A DNA stretch of 64,000 bases from Cymodocea nodosa (Eukaryota; Streptophyta; Magnoliopsida; Alismatales; Cymodoceaceae): NCBI GenBank assembly GCA_036874045.1, contig CM072335.1, positions 12,730,001 to 12,794,000 of the forward strand, written 5' to 3'. Positions 22,400 to 35,989 of the stretch are shown here, piece after piece. Every line of letters starts with the position of its first letter. Within the stretch, counting starts at the first letter, position 1. The notes beneath the pieces were generated by a model, which was not told the DNA's origin, did not search any database, and saw only the letters and a program-made list of their open reading frames with translations. The position numbers and the translations under genes were made by a program.

Positions 22400-23813
22400 A
22401 AATCAGTAACCAAGTAATTAACTATGTCTGCATACCAAGGCATTATGTTGATGGTCATTAATTGTTCATCAGGAAAATTTCCTTAATTTCAATATTTGAT
22501 TTTTCTATTTGTAATCTTAATAAATGATCTGCTACTACATTCTCACAACATTTTTTATCTTTAATTTCTAGATCAAATTCTTGTAATAATAATATCCATC
22601 GGATCAATCTAGGCTTAGTCTCTTTCTTTGCTATTAGGTGTTTTAAAGCTGAATGATCCGTGTATACTATCACTTTAACTCCAATCAGATATGATCTAAA
22701 CTTTTCTAAGGCAAACATAATAGCTAACAGTTCTTTTTCAGTAATTATATAATTAACTTGAGCATCATTCAAAGTTTTGCTTACATAATGAATTACTCTA
22801 GGAGATTTTTCTATCTTCTATCCCAACACTGCTCCTATAGCAAAATCAAATGCATCACACATTAATTCAAATGGATGGCTCCAATCAGGTGCTTGTATTA
22901 TAGGAGTTGAAATTAAGCTAGTTTTAAGCTTGAAAAATGCTTCTTTGCAATTTTTATCAAAGTTAAATGGGACATCTTTTAATAGATTAGTTAAAGGTTT
23001 AGCTATTTTGCTAAAATCTTTAATAAATCTTCTATAAAATCCAGCATGTCCTAAAAATGATCTAATATCTTTTACTAATTTAGGTTCTAGTAGATTAGAA
23101 ATTACTTCTAGTTTAGCTTTATCTACTTCCAACCCTTTCTTTGAAACATGTCCCAAGACTATTCCTTGTTTAACCATGAAGTGACATTTTTCCCAATTTA
23201 AAACCAAACTTTTTTCCACACAGCATTTAAATACTTGGTCTAAATTGTTTAAACACACTTCATATGAAGTTTCATAAACAGTAAAATCATCCATAAATAT
23301 TTCTAAAAAATCATCAATCATTCAAGTGAATATGCCCTACATACACCTTTGAAAGGTGGCTGATGCATTGCATAATCTGAATGACATTCTCTTAAAAGCA
23401 TAAATTCCATTAGGACAGGTGAAAGTTGTTTTCTCTTGATCCTCTAATGCTACTAGAACTTGGTTATATCCTGAATACCCGTCTAGGAAACAAAAATATT
23501 CTTGCCTTGCTAATTTCTCTAGCATTTGATCTATGAAAGGTAAGGGAAACTGATATTTCCTAGTCACAGTATTCAACTTTCTATAGTCTATACACACTCT
23601 CTAGTTTGATTGAATTCTAGCAGGTATCAAGTCTTGACTTTCATTCCTAATAACTATTAATCCCGATTTCTTGAGAACTACATGGATTGGACTAACCCAT
23701 GAGCTATCAGAAATAGGATAAATTATGTCATTATCTAACCATTTCACTATTTCTTTCCTAACTACTTCTTTAAGGTTTGGATTTAATCTCCTCTCAAGAA
23801 TTCTAACTAGTTT
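22400..23813 (-). pseudogene. Reverse transcriptase and RNase H, Ty3/gypsy
   Basis: Minus-strand RT with VCIDYRKLN, FCFLDGYSGYNQV, TFTCPNGIYAFKRM and the catalytic FMDDF box (the Athila-type form of YxDD), then FLGHAGFYRRFIKDFSK. RNase H follows ([49 protein letters not shown]). A few stops and an IFT-stop near 23325 break the frame. The upstream end is cut at 23813 by LTR B; the matching protease lies beyond it at 25619. The sister copy at 61.5-63.0 kb on the plus strand is colinear. Confidence 0.9.
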
Positions 23814-23818
23814 AGTAT
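23814..23818. repeat. Target-site duplication of LTR B, left copy (AGTAT)
   Basis: AGTAT here and AGCAT at 25614-25618 flank LTR B with one mismatch. The uninterrupted sister copy near 61545 has only one such site. Confidence 0.65.
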
Positions 23819-25613
23819 TGTTCGCGTTTCTCTAGCACTACACTAGAAAAACTTGGATTTGTTACTTCTATTTTTACTTAGTTAATTTATCTTTATGTCT
23901 ATTCTTTCTTTTAGAAGTAAACAAACAACCTTTAATACAATTTAGATATTAATTCCAATTTGTATTTTAACTGCAAGTGCACAGTGTCTATTGTATCAAT
24001 GTGCAAGTACAGGTCGATCCCACAGGGAATTGCTAACGAATTTAAGAAATGTTTGATTGTGAACAATTCAAATTTATATTCAATAAGCACTCCGTTGAGT
24101 TACAGTTAACTCAACGGACTAAGTTCGTTGAGTTATAGATAACTCAACAGACTATCCTCGTGGACTTAAGTTAACTCCACGAGCTTGTCTATTCTTTATA
24201 ATACTGCTAATTATAGAGGAATTCGGCCAACCATTGGGCGATTCCACAAATTGTAAATAACATCAATTAAGCTTTTTAATGCTAGTTAACATTGGATTTA
24301 TCATTATGCAATACTAACATTCAGATGATTCAAACAGTAACCATTAAAATCTTTAAGTTGTTTTGTACGAACCAATTTCAGTAAACTGTAAAATTAAAAC
24401 TAACATAAAACAATCATAAAACTGACACAGATAACATTAATCACGATACAACACCAACAATACAACACTCAAATACAACATACAAACAAAGATAAATTGT
24501 TTTTGGTATTTTTGTTTTTTATGTGATGGGCGAAAGGTGAGATGTAAAGTAATTTTACTTGACAGTAAATACTTCCGACACTACTTGCAACGCGATTACA
24601 CCACTGAAAATTAAACCACTTACAATTCTGTCTCCTCTCCCTATAGAATCGCGAGTCAAAAATTGCAAGATGATCTCCTCTTCAGCATACAAGCATCAAC
24701 CAGAAGCCAAGGCTAAAAGCTTTACTATCTCCTGAAATATGAGTCGGCGCTTGGTGAAAATGTCTTCCCTTCCCGTGACGCGATCACTCCTCACAGTGGT
24801 TGTCAGGCACTATGTTTGGCTCGGAATCGACCCGACATCAGGCAAGTATCCTCACAGACCTCCGATGATTGGTGATTATGGTGGTGATACGATGGTTGAT
24901 GTGATACTTCGGAGAATCGTCGATATTGTCTACAGAAAGCTCGGTGCTCCTCCTCTGTATACACTGGTCGTCCATCAATCACACCTACTTCTTTTTTTCT
25001 TCTTTTCTTTTATATTTCTTCAGTAGTAACTGCTTCTGCTTGAATGATCGGTTGGATTTCCTTCCTTCAGATCAACAGCGATGCTTCCTTCTCCATGCGC
25101 GATTGAATTCCTACATGATACGTGCAAACGTGGTTTTTCCTTCCAACTATCTGTTCCTGCAACCGGTACAGTGGCATTTTGGAAAATAACTATAAAATAC
25201 ATGCAATAAAGAAATAAGCCGCTAACCTAACGCATTACCTTAGTGTATATTCATGTAACTCAACGCGTATAGTTATGCTAACTTAACGAGTTATAACTTA
25301 AGTAAATCTACTAGCTCTCGACACGTGTCAGTAGCAATTTAAACATAAAATAACATTTCGGAGAGTTACAGGTATAACTATCCAATGCTCAGATGCATTT
25401 TCAGATACTTAAAAATTTCACAGCCTACAATTTACCGACAGTTCATAAATGTACTAAATTAACATTAATTCCCCAAAATTAAGCAAATTCTTCAATTAAA
25501 GCATATAACAGTGCAATTATAACATAATGACTTAATTCTCATATGATAAGCTAAATATTATGCAATTAACCATCATTTAACTGTTAATAATATGCACTTT
25601 TTCATTCTAAACA
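23819..25613 (-). mobile_element. LTR B, inserted within pol (1795 bp)
   Basis: Plus-strand ends are TGTTCGCG and TTCTAAACA. The body aligns with LTRs A and C (shared CAAGTACAGGTCGATCCCAC, GGCCAACCATTGGGCG and TATA region). Compared with LTR C, its left end carries about 40 extra bases that align with the spacer and primer-binding site next to LTR C, so it is an LTR plus a primer-binding-site remnant rather than a clean solo LTR. It separates protease from RT. Confidence 0.75.
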
Positions 25614-25618
25614 AGCAT

Positions 25619-26848
25619 TCTCTTCTAAATATATGTGGTGACAGTATAAAGTTGCACTTAACCCTTTTATACCAATCATAGTCTATCTTATTGCTTCTTT
25701 ATAAGTTTTTACTACATCTTTTAATTTAGAAATTTGATCCTCTTTTAAATCTGAAGCAATAATGATTGGGCATGTTCGTTTTTCTTCCAGAAATATATAG
25801 GTTAATTCAAGAGGCAAATGTTTTAATTCTAAATGTTGCCCATCAGAAGCTAAAGCTACTAATTGAACATTTTTATTTTCTATATTAATTTCTTCTTGAT
25901 ATCCTTCTACGTTTATGCTTTCACTTTCTCCTAAATTTTCAGAATTTAGTTGCCTATTTAGTTCTTCTTGAATCACATCTTCTAGCATATCTCTTTCATC
26001 CTCTAAAAAGTCTATAGTATGTAAGGACATTTCTAACTCCTCAAACTTTTCCAATTTGAAAATGTTTAATTGAGTATCCTCATTACCATATGTTAACTTC
26101 ATTACTTCAATTTTACAATTTATAACAGCCCTGATGTTGCTAAGAATGTCCTTCCCAAAATTAAAGATATATTATGATTTTGATGCTTAATTTGCTGAGA
26201 ATCCAAAATCACAATATCAATAGGATATATGAAGTTTTTTATTTTAATTAAGACATCCTCTATTTTTCCTCTAGGGTATCTTATACTTCTATCAGCTAAT
26301 TGAATAACAGTCCTAGTAGGGATTAAGCCTTCTAATCCTAAGGATGCAAATATATCACTTGGTATAATATTTATACCTACACCTAGGTCTATTAAGTTTC
26401 TTTCTAGAATGGTATTTCCTATGGTGTATGATATAACAAGGATTCCAAGATCAGATAACTTTTTAGGAATTTGTGGCAGAAATAGGGAACTACTTTGCTC
26501 AGCTAAAAAGACTTTCCTTAAAACTTTTCACTCTCTTTTCTTAGTACGCCAATCCTTAAGAAATTTAGCACAATGTGGCATTTTCTGTAATAAGTCTAAC
26601 AAAGGAATGTTAACTTGTACTTTTTCAAAAATTTCTCTAATTTTTTCTTATTTTTCAGGAAATATTTGTTGTAATCTTTCAGGATAGGGTGCTAATGATT
26701 TTGATTTAAAAGATTCTTTTTCTTTCATTTCATTTGTTTGATCATTTTTAGTCTCATTTTCAAATTCAGATTTTTCTTCATTGATTTCTACGTTTTCAAA
26801 TATTATATTTTCATTATCATTTTGATTTTTGTTCTTATCCACCTTCAT
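25619..26848 (-). pseudogene. Protease and preceding linker, Athila/Tat-like
   Basis: The minus strand reads an acidic linker (26848-26650), then PYPERLQQIFPEK, VNIPLLDLLQKMP and CAKFLKDW. The aspartic protease follows: IDLGVGINIIPSDIF, with DLG in place of the usual DTG/DSG as in Athila-type elements, then LADRSIRYPRGKIEDVL and SLILGRTFLA. A one-base change near 26120 shifts the frame into ITQ-rich, acidic DNA (26102-25683). The frame ends at HHIYLEENA exactly where LTR B cuts in; the missing continuation KLVRILE is on the far side of the LTR. Confidence 0.85.
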
Positions 26849-27649
26849 GTCATTTTCTTGTTGAATTCTTAGTGGTATATCAGTTCCAGATCTTAATGTT
26901 ATACATACATCTTCCAGATTTTTATTACTTTATGATGCTCTTATATTTCATTTTCGTGATTATGATCTTCAACTATTTTTAGTTTTAAATTGCATTCTTT
27001 AAATTCTATTGCATTGGTATTTTCTTTTGTTTGTATGTCTTGCAAATTATGCAAATCTATAACATTAAAGTTTTCATTTGTGTTTTCCTATTGCATAACT
27101 TGTAAATTCATCCAATGCTTTTAATTTTCTTTCTAGATCATCTAATCTCATTGCATTCAATTTTTGATTAATTTTCATTATGGTTTTTTCAGTTTTGTAA
27201 ATGATATCAATTTTAGGTTCTGAATATGCTTCCTTATAGTTTAATTGGTTGACTTCTTGTTGGTGACACATGTATTGTTCCAGTTTGTCCATGTTTTACT
27301 CTAAGCTACGCTCCAGTCTGTCATACATATCCCAAACTTCTATATCTCTCAACATATTACACATTCTAAATTGACCATCAGTTAGGTAAACTATAGGATT
27401 CTCATACTCAGCTCTATTATATTGAATATAATTCATTTGTTGTTCATGTGATCTAATCATCTGCAATCGTCTCAATTTCAAACAATCAGAAATGTCATGA
27501 CCTTCCAATTTGCATAATTCACATATACTAACTACAAGTTTCAGAAATCTTTGAACATAAGCATATGTCATATTCTCAATTATAGAATAAAACACACAAC
27601 ACTCCTACTATTAAAACAAAACAACACTCATAGTTGCTTAGCTTCTCAA
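26849..27649 (-). pseudogene. Gag C-terminal remnant with zinc knuckle
   Basis: Between the primer-binding site and the protease. A CELCKLEGHDISDC knuckle (C-x2-C-x4-H-x4-C pattern) near 27530-27490 is followed by MDKLEQYMCHQQEV and a helical segment (DLERKLKALDEF). The capsid part expected upstream is missing, so the gag is truncated at its start. A separate, more complete capsid part lies 10 kb away at 15734-17021. Confidence 0.7.
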
Positions 27650-27667
27650 TCCCCAACAACAGCGCTA
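27650..27667 (-). other. Primer-binding site (decayed TGGCGC type)
   Basis: The minus strand reads TAGCGCTGTTGTTGGGGA, the plant Ty3 form TGGCGCCGTTGCCGGGGA with C-to-T/G-to-A changes. It starts 7 bases inside the end of LTR C. Confidence 0.75.
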
Positions 27668-27674
27668 GAAGACT

Positions 27675-29697
27675 TGTTTGGGGTTGTTAAGTTAATTCTT
27701 AAACTTGTTTAATTTATCTTTATGCTTATATCAATAATTACTTTTAGAAGTAAACAAACAAACTTTCACACAGATTAGATATTAATTCTAATTTGTGTTT
27801 TAACTGCAAGTGCACAATATATATTGTATTTGTGTGCAAGTACAGGTCGATCCCACAGAGATTGAGTAAGAATTGTGTACTGTTTCGATTTTTATATTGG
27901 AGTTTATGTGTTCAGTTAAGCACTCCATTGAATTATAGTTAACACAACGGACTTAGTTCATTGAGTTATGGCTAACTCAATGAACTAATCTCGTGGACTT
28001 AAGTTAACTCTACGAGTCTATCTTTCTAGTTAAATACTACTATTTACAAAAGAATTTGGCCAACCATTGGGCGGTTCCACAAATTGTAAATAACATCAAT
28101 TAAGCTCTTTAATGTTAGTTAACATTAGATTTATCATTAACCAACACTAACATTCAGATATTTCAAACAGTAACCATTAAAATCTTTAAGTATTTGGAAT
28201 AAATCAATTTCAGTAAATTGTAAATCTATTTTCTATTTTCTAAATCAAATAAACATAAAACATTCACAATACTGACAATGATAACATTAATCATGATACA
28301 AAATAAACAATACAACACTTTAATGCTAAATGTAAACAGATAATTTGTTGTTTTTGGCATTTTTGTTTTGATATGTTCCTAAAGATGAATGAAAGGTGAA
28401 ATGTAAAAATCTCTATCGACAGTAAAAACTTCTGTCACTACATGTGACGTGATTACACCACTGAAAACTTAATCACTTACAATCCTACCTCCTCTCCCTA
28501 TAGAATCGCGAGTCCAAAATTGTAAGATGATCTCCTCTTCAACATACTAGCATCAACCTGAAACCAATGCTAGAAGTTTTACGATCTCCTAAGATATGAG
28601 TCGGTGCTTGGTGAAAATGACTTCCCTTCCCATGACGTGATCACTCCTCACAGTGGTTATCAGGCACCGTGTTTAGCTCGAAATCGACCCGACATTAGAA
28701 AAGTATCCTCATAGACCTCCGATGGTTGGTAATTATGGTGGTGGTGTGGAGCTTCAGGGAACTTCCGATGCTTCTTGCAGTTAGCACGGTCCTCCACCTC
28801 TACACACACCCTTTCTTCATCTTTCTCTTCTTCTTTTATATTTCTTTCTATAGTAACTACTTCTGCTTAAATGATCGGTTGGATTTCCTTCATTCATATC
28901 AACGATGGTGATTTCTTTTTCATTCCATGAGTGAATTCCTACGTGATACGTGTAATCATGATTTTCCTTCAAATGTCCTATTTCTGTAACTACTACAATA
29001 GCATATTAGTCTTCGTTTTAGTTGAACATTTATCCTTTAAGTCTTGTAAAAACTCGAACATTTATCTATAACTCTTCGAGTTTTTGCACCTACAAAACAC
29101 GTGACTGAACATAGAAAATTTATCTGTTCGTTAGTCATTTTATAAAACTCGAACAATTATCTATCCATACATATAAAAACTCAAACAGTTATCTAACTCT
29201 TCGATTTTCCTTACTGAATACACATGGAAAACACGTGACAACTTAAAACATTAAAAACACACGTACTAATAACTTAACTATACGAGTTCAGATATTTCGG
29301 ATACTTACAACCTTAACTATCCAATACCCAGATGTATTTCAGATAGTTAGCAGATAACTCACCAAAAATCCACTTAAATCATGCATTAAGGTTTCAACAC
29401 GTGTATCTTAGGAAATAATAAAATATTTGTTTAAAACATAACTGTTCGATACATTAAACATAACTCTTTGAAATAACAGAAAATTTGGATACTTAAGAAT
29501 TTCACAGCCTACAATTTACCAACAGTTCAGAAATGTACTTAATTAACATTAATTCTCTGAAATTATGCAGATTCCTTCATTAAAGTATATAACAGTGCAA
29601 TTATAACATAATGACTCAATTCTCATATGATAAACTAAATATTATACAATTAATCATCATTTAACCTTTAATATTATGCACTTTTTCATTCTAAACA
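27675..29697 (-). mobile_element. LTR C (5' LTR of the minus-strand composite), 2023 bp
   Basis: Plus-strand ends are TGTTTGGGG and TTCTAAACA, as in LTR A. The two stay alignable along the whole length, with scattered mostly transition differences. The primer-binding site adjoins its minus-strand 3' end. TATAAAAG lies at 28833-28840 and half-site arrays at 27925-28015 and 29035-29480. The bases outside LTRs A and C do not match, so no target duplication supports one clean insertion. Confidence 0.85.
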
Positions 29698-30360
29698 GGA
29701 AAGAAAATTAAGATAGTGTTGTAGTTCTTCCTTGTGAGATGATCAACATATTGTTGCATTTCAAAGTGGCACTTTCTTGGTGACAGCAAGAATAGCAAAG
29801 AGTCTTGCACTAGACGTGAACAACTGATGGAGATTGCACATAGAGAGAAAAGTACAGGTGTTTAAGATATTATTCGTTGAAAGGATGGATTACTATGTTA
29901 TCATATAGAGTCTTGCATTTAGAATTTCTTACATGTAAGATAATTTTAATTAACATTGTAATCTTTAATTTTTATTTGAACTACAAACAATCTTTGAACC
30001 CCAATTATATATTATCCTTTTTAAATATTTTTAGTGTTCATTTGTGCACTATTGCAATGAATTCAATTGTGTAAATCATAAGCTCTTCGTGGATTCAACC
30101 TATTCTCATACTAACTATTATTAGCACCATGCGCTTATGGTAAAACTCACACATACAGATAGATAGCACTTAGAATATTTTTCACCAAATTTGTGATCGA
30201 AAACTTTTACTCAACTTTTCGCCCTTACCTCTAGCTTCCTCAAGTTGCACTTACACATAAAAGTCACTTACAATTGCATGTAAGTTTTTCTTAGTTTACC
30301 CTTAATTAAATTAAGTATCGATTCCAAGTTTTCTCTTCTCTTCTCTTCACCATTAGAGTG
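29698..30360. other. Unresolved retroelement debris
   Basis: No ORF is recognised. 30075-30130 resembles a common plant LTR/leader motif (CTTCGTGGATTCAACC followed by an ACTATTATTAG run). Confidence 0.3.
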
Positions 30361-30399
30361 TTGTAGTAGAGACCACATCTCTATGAATGTTAAACCAGT

Positions 30400-30850
30400 T
30401 AATATAAATCTTTGAAATCTTGAGTTAAAAATCTACTATTTGAATGTATTGAATGCTAAAATCGATCAATGATGAATGCAATATGAATTAGCATTTGAAA
30501 GCTTAATTTATGCTTTTTATAATATATAGAAATGCCTAATGGATGGTTGTATTTTTTTGCAAACTACAATTTTAATTCTAAGTTATCTGAGAGCTTGTTG
30601 AAACATAACTCAACAAGGTAAGTCCATTGAGTTAACCATAACTCTACGAACTAAGTCCGTTGAATTAACTATAAATCAACAATGTGAGTATATTGTGAAT
30701 ATACATTATACTCTAACTATGAAAATTTATAGAGCAAAGTGATTTTGACAATTCTTTGTAGATTTAACCTGTACTTGTACACTTATATAATAGATGTTGT
30801 ATGCTTGCATTAAATTTAATGAACTAAGTTACTAAAATCAATATACACTT
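30400..30850 (+). mobile_element. LTR fragment of the A/B/C family, plus orientation
   Basis: Matches the reverse complement of LTR A: a TGCCTAATGGATGGTTG segment, then GTTGAGTTA-type modules (30595-30685), then ACCTGTACTTGTACAC. Both ends are lost. Confidence 0.6.
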
Positions 30851-30944
30851 ATATAGTTTGAAATGAATTAGTGTATCAAAAGGTACTAAACCAAGTAATC
30901 AATATACTGAAAGATCCAACAACATGCCAAAAAGTGAGGTGTCT

Positions 30945-31230
30945 ACAAGAAAACCTATGAATTTGCCTACAAAACTCTATCTTGACAACAAATTAGCTAT
31001 ACGTATTGTAATCAATCCTATCTATCATGAGAGAATGTAATACATTGAAATTGGTTGTCACATTAAATACACAAAAAAATCCAACATGGCATCATCAAGA
31101 TAAGTTTCATACAAAGAAAGCTTCAACTTGCAAATTTATTTACCAAACCTCTACCAAAGTGACATTTCATTGAATTACTCAACAAGTTGAGGGTCTACAA
31201 TATTTGCACCCCAAACTTGAGGGAAAGTCC
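30945..31230 (+). pseudogene. Ty1/copia RNase H tail, fragment
   Basis: The plus strand reads LYLDNKLAIRIV, NPIYHERM, YIEIGCHIKY and near the end LPNLYQS and STSWGSTIFAP, matching the C-terminal end of copia Pol (LYCDNKSA, HERTKHIE, TKPL, LGVYNIHAP). Stops replace Lys and other codons. A GAGGGAAAG polypurine-like tract follows at 31209. This is the only clear copia coding remnant in the window. Confidence 0.7.
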
Positions 31231-34200
31231 TAGAGTCAATGTTTTTAATCTTTAGTGGTAGTTTTTTTTTTTTATCGTTGATGGTTTTTGTCGTCTTGTG
31301 TGGATGACTTTGTTATGTTCAGCTAGACAACATATTTTTCCCATTCTTGCCTAAATGTACATTCTTCATTTTCATCTATTTCTTCCTACCTCTTACACTA
31401 TTTTCTCCTACCACTACTACTTGTAAACCCTAATCTTCCCAATCCACCATTTGCTTCGTCAAACGTCAGTCTACCATGCTCCTTGAAAAATTGAACAAAG
31501 ATGAATGCCAAACATGGAGTTTGGTAAGAAAATTCCAATTCCACGTAAGTAAACTTTGTTTGAAGTTGAAACTTTGAAATTAGAACCTTGACATTTGAAT
31601 TTTAGAGGTTTGATGAGCTTAACGTTTGATTGTGTCTCGTTGCTTTATTTTTGTTGAGGTTTTATTTTCAAAAATGGCTAGAATCCTTATTCTAATAATA
31701 TATTTTCATATTTTGGAGTGTTGCCTGTCTTGCTTCGCACAGACTATTTTCTCCTTTGCCTTTCACATCACACTGTCTAAATCGACATCATCTTTTGCTT
31801 TAATGACACTGACATTTATATCCACGTTTTCCTACCACACCAAAAGATAAAACTCAATTAGTAACCGAAGGGGTGGGAACTACACACTGATTCTGAAATC
31901 CGGATGACAATGACACGCTACTTTTACAAAATATGACTACCAGACAGACCCAATATGATGCCAACCACTTGCTTTCGTATTCATTTTCTTATATTGAGAT
32001 AACGAGTAAGACAATGGCTCAGAACGAACAAACGAAACGGTCCAAATGAAGCAAATGAACCTCGGGAGCAAGAATCAGAGCTTCTTTTTTTAAATAGAAC
32101 GAGAAGTCGAATAATTTTTCGTATTTTCCATTTCTTAACTTTCTTTTATTTATTTTCTTTCCTTTTCTAGCTTTTCACCGTACAAACTCAAGGCCTAAAT
32201 GTATAATGTATGTTACGGGCAGACATGATCCACATAACTTCATCTTTTCTTTCATTTTCAGTTTTCAATTATCTTAAAGTGCTTCCGTTGTAATTAGATT
32301 TAAATTATTGTTTTCATTTCCTTCATTGTTTCACAACTGCAGAGAGCATGCCCAGAAAATCCCTTGATATTATTAGATGTTTTGAATATACATGTCCAGC
32401 TAGAGCAACCAGAGTTTTTTTGTTGCAGAGCAACTAAGAGTTTATAAAGTTTCGTTTGATTCAAATTTATAGTGATCAAGATCATGATGCACTATGATAA
32501 TCAAAGAAATGAGAATTTTGAAATTTACAAAAATTGTTGATAATTTTTTTGTTTGAAATTTATAAAATATATGTTCACATTTTTGAAATCCATGTAACCA
32601 TGTTATGCAATGACATAAATCTAACATAAGTTTGTAAATCGATCTCAAAGTTGATTCTTAGATTTATGAAACAGCTAAAAGCATTGTAAAATCTGCGAAA
32701 CTTGTCAATAAATCTATCATGTCAATGTTATTTAAATAGATTTATCTATAAATCTCACAATTGATAAATCTAACCTTTGTAAATCTAAAACAAGCAGGCT
32801 TAAATTTATCAAACATATAAGGCCGAAGTACTCCATGCGTCGTTCCACAGGAAATATAAGATATCTTCTTACCCTACGGTTATTGACTCAAAAAATATAA
32901 AATCAAACATCTTCCGATATTATAATCTACAAAAATAAAAGTGAAAAAACAATCGCAAAGTGGTAAAGACATATCCAGAATTTGAAAGAACATTAGATGT
33001 GCAATCCAACGAAGCATGGAGGTCCATTCGCAAATATGCTATGAAAAAAGACAAAAAATCACTTCTTTGTACACGACAGATGGCAGCAGAGGTATATATA
33101 AGTAAGCCAAAACGACATACTCAAAGATGGTAATAGATGTTCATAAGCTCTTGAATGTTAATCAGTACCATGGATTTAAAACCAAACTCACTTGGTTCAA
33201 CCATTAGTTAATCAATGATAAAGTCAATTGTTCACTCAAATAATGGTTCAACCATACAAAAAATCATGGTCTAATCCAGTGGATATAGTGGTTGCATTTT
33301 TATTCATTATTCTTTTGTAACAACACATTCCAACGACGATGGTAATGGAACCTCAACATTCAATATGAAATTTTAGTATAAAGGAAATAGGATATAAATC
33401 ATGATCTTCAACTAGTCAGTATTTAAAAGTGTTATTAAGTACACCAATAATGATGGGAACTTTAATTGCCATTCAGCAAATTTGCCTAAAAACGGTGAAA
33501 TTTTGAAAATATTTACAAAAAAAAGCAAAATGCACTCATAATATGCAACTATACATTAATAAATGAATCACCTTTATATGAAATTAGACTAACATTATAT
33601 ATGAAACTTACATTTCTTGATCTTTTGTCTCCACCCATAAACTGAATATCACCACATACACTGCATCTGATATGATTTCTTAATTGAGGATATACATGCT
33701 GCTCAAGTACAGATGGATCCTAAACCTACAAGACAGAGTTGCAATACAATAGCACAAGCAATTACATACATAAAAGCTATGTGATTGTACTACGGTAAAA
33801 ATCAGGCAGCTCACTGTCTTAAGAAATTATATAGTGTATGTCTTTGTATCATTGAAAGCAAAGGACAGACTTGTAGATGAAGGCAATCTCGTCAAGCATC
33901 TAGATTACAGGACGCTAACAGAAAGTGTAATGATTTTCTTAGAAATTAGTTGAATGCTCAATCTTGTACGTCAATTGTAAGTTTATGGATAATTGCAATA
34001 GCAAGGGTCTTCAAATGAAAGAAATATACAGCAAACATGAACGAATCATTTTGTTACATTTGCAAAATTTTGTTGTAGACAGTTGTATCTTCTTGAATTT
34101 AGGGAATTACAGCAGCATTATCAATATATGGCAACTCACAATAGATGAAGCATTCTTGTTGGTGGTGACTTTTTTATCTCTAATCTAGAGAGCAATTTTG

Positions 34201-34679
34201 GTGCATTGGAATTCCTGCAACTTCAAAAAGAAAAGAAAGCAGGAACGATTACATGCTAATATGACAAGAAAAAAATTGAGTAAACTTTATTAATGTGAAG
34301 ATTAGAAGAAAAAAGATCAAACAATCAATATATTTCCAAACAGTGACTTCTTGGAAAACAAGCATATGGCAATCAAAAAGGAACAAGAACCGTGTCATTA
34401 TCACTACAGGAAAAATACATATGAAATATTCTATATAAATAACACATTCTTTCTTATATGTTTTAGAAGTTAAAGAAAATTTTATTAATGTAAAGATTGG
34501 AAGAGAAGATATCAAACAATCAGCATAATTCTTTTTATGAAGGGAACAGTTGACACATCTTTTTTTAAGGGAACAGTCAACACATCTCTTTGTCTGAAGG
34601 GAACAGTCAACATATTTCTGAACAATGACTTTGTGGAATGTCATGCCTTGACTTCTAATTGGAGAATGACAATCACTAC
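31231..34679. other. Intergenic DNA, no gene recognised
   Basis: AT-rich, with no sustained ORF on either strand and no clear LTR. A local direct duplication (about 200 bp apart; for example TTTATTAATGT(G/A)AAGATT near 34288 and 34481) and three roughly 29-bp repeats of AAGGGAACAGT(C/T) (34539-34625) lie at the right end. Confidence 0.5.
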
Positions 34680-35815
34680 AATATTTGTAAAATTAACACT
34701 AAAGGAGTGTAATTTCCCAAATATTGTAAGACTAAAGTGACCTATCATACGCACTCGTGAAACTTTTGTTACAACTTAAAGTTCATATTACAATAAAAGT
34801 TTAACCTTTTATACATGCATTGTTATCAAACTAATCTGCACTATTACTTGTTATCTGCAAGCATCCTTTTCACATCATCTTAATGTCCAATCAAGCTTTT
34901 CAATCTAAAACAAAACAAATAAAATAAAATAAGCTAATGGTCTAGTAAGCAAATTTCTAATCAATCGATAATAATAATAATTTCAATAAAATATCATTAT
35001 TTTCAATATACTAAAAATCATCATTCGTGATATACCATACTTGATAATCTTAATACTTGTTTATTTCTCACAACTAATACTATTTCAATGTCTTGAAATT
35101 TTACCTAATCTTTCTCATCTTTAATAGCTTATGAATAAAGGTTACATACAAGCCTTATACTAAGAACTTTGATATCACATACCAACCCTATGATGGAGCT
35201 CAAATATAGACTAATCTCTCTGATTATGTGCATAATTCTAAATATCATCCCCTATAGTTGGGTCTAGAACATAGTCTTAAGGCTTTTTATGATCCTTTAA
35301 GCCAAGCTTATATACAAGCCTTGTGATGAGGGCTTAGATGCCACATACTAACCCTATGATAGGACCTAGATATTCATCAATTCATCTCTTTAATCATATA
35401 TATGATTCTATAGTACCAGCACCATGGATGCCACATACTAGATTATAGACCTACCACCTCTTTCATTACATTCGAAAACTCTTTTACAATAAAATAATCT
35501 TCTCAATAAAAATATTATACCAACTAATAAGAATAGAAACAAACTTATTATAATTGATAATGGTACATGTCAAATCTTCTCACATTTCTTGGATACAAAC
35601 TAATTATAACTATCATAAAGAAATTCTCATCATAAGAACAAAATAACTATATTTGTATCTATATCACATGAAAAATATTCTAAATCTTAAATACTCATAT
35701 AAAACATATGAAATTGATCACACGAGTTAAAGAATGTAATAAATTACATTTCAAGATTCTAAAATTACATTCAACATTTACCATGATATTAATCTCATAA
35801 TGTCAAATAACCCTT
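34680..35815 (-). repeat. 1.1-kb direct repeat, copy 1 (probable LTR part)
   Basis: Alignable over its whole length with 39922-41065: shared TTTTATACATGCATT, TGATA(G)GGCCTAGATATTCATC and CTTCTCAATAAAAATATTA segments. The orientation is inferred from the TATA box next to copy 2. Confidence 0.75.
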
Positions 35816-35989
35816 CCATAAATTACTAATGTTGACACCCCACATTCAAGTCATCATCGAACCACATGTACTTTAGTTGAGTCTTTTTGTCGAGTCATAA
35901 GGACCCAACATTTTCCTATTTGTCGAGTCCAAGATTTGACATTTGAGTGTTTTGTTAGGTCTAGGCACCAGACATAATAGACTTCATAT

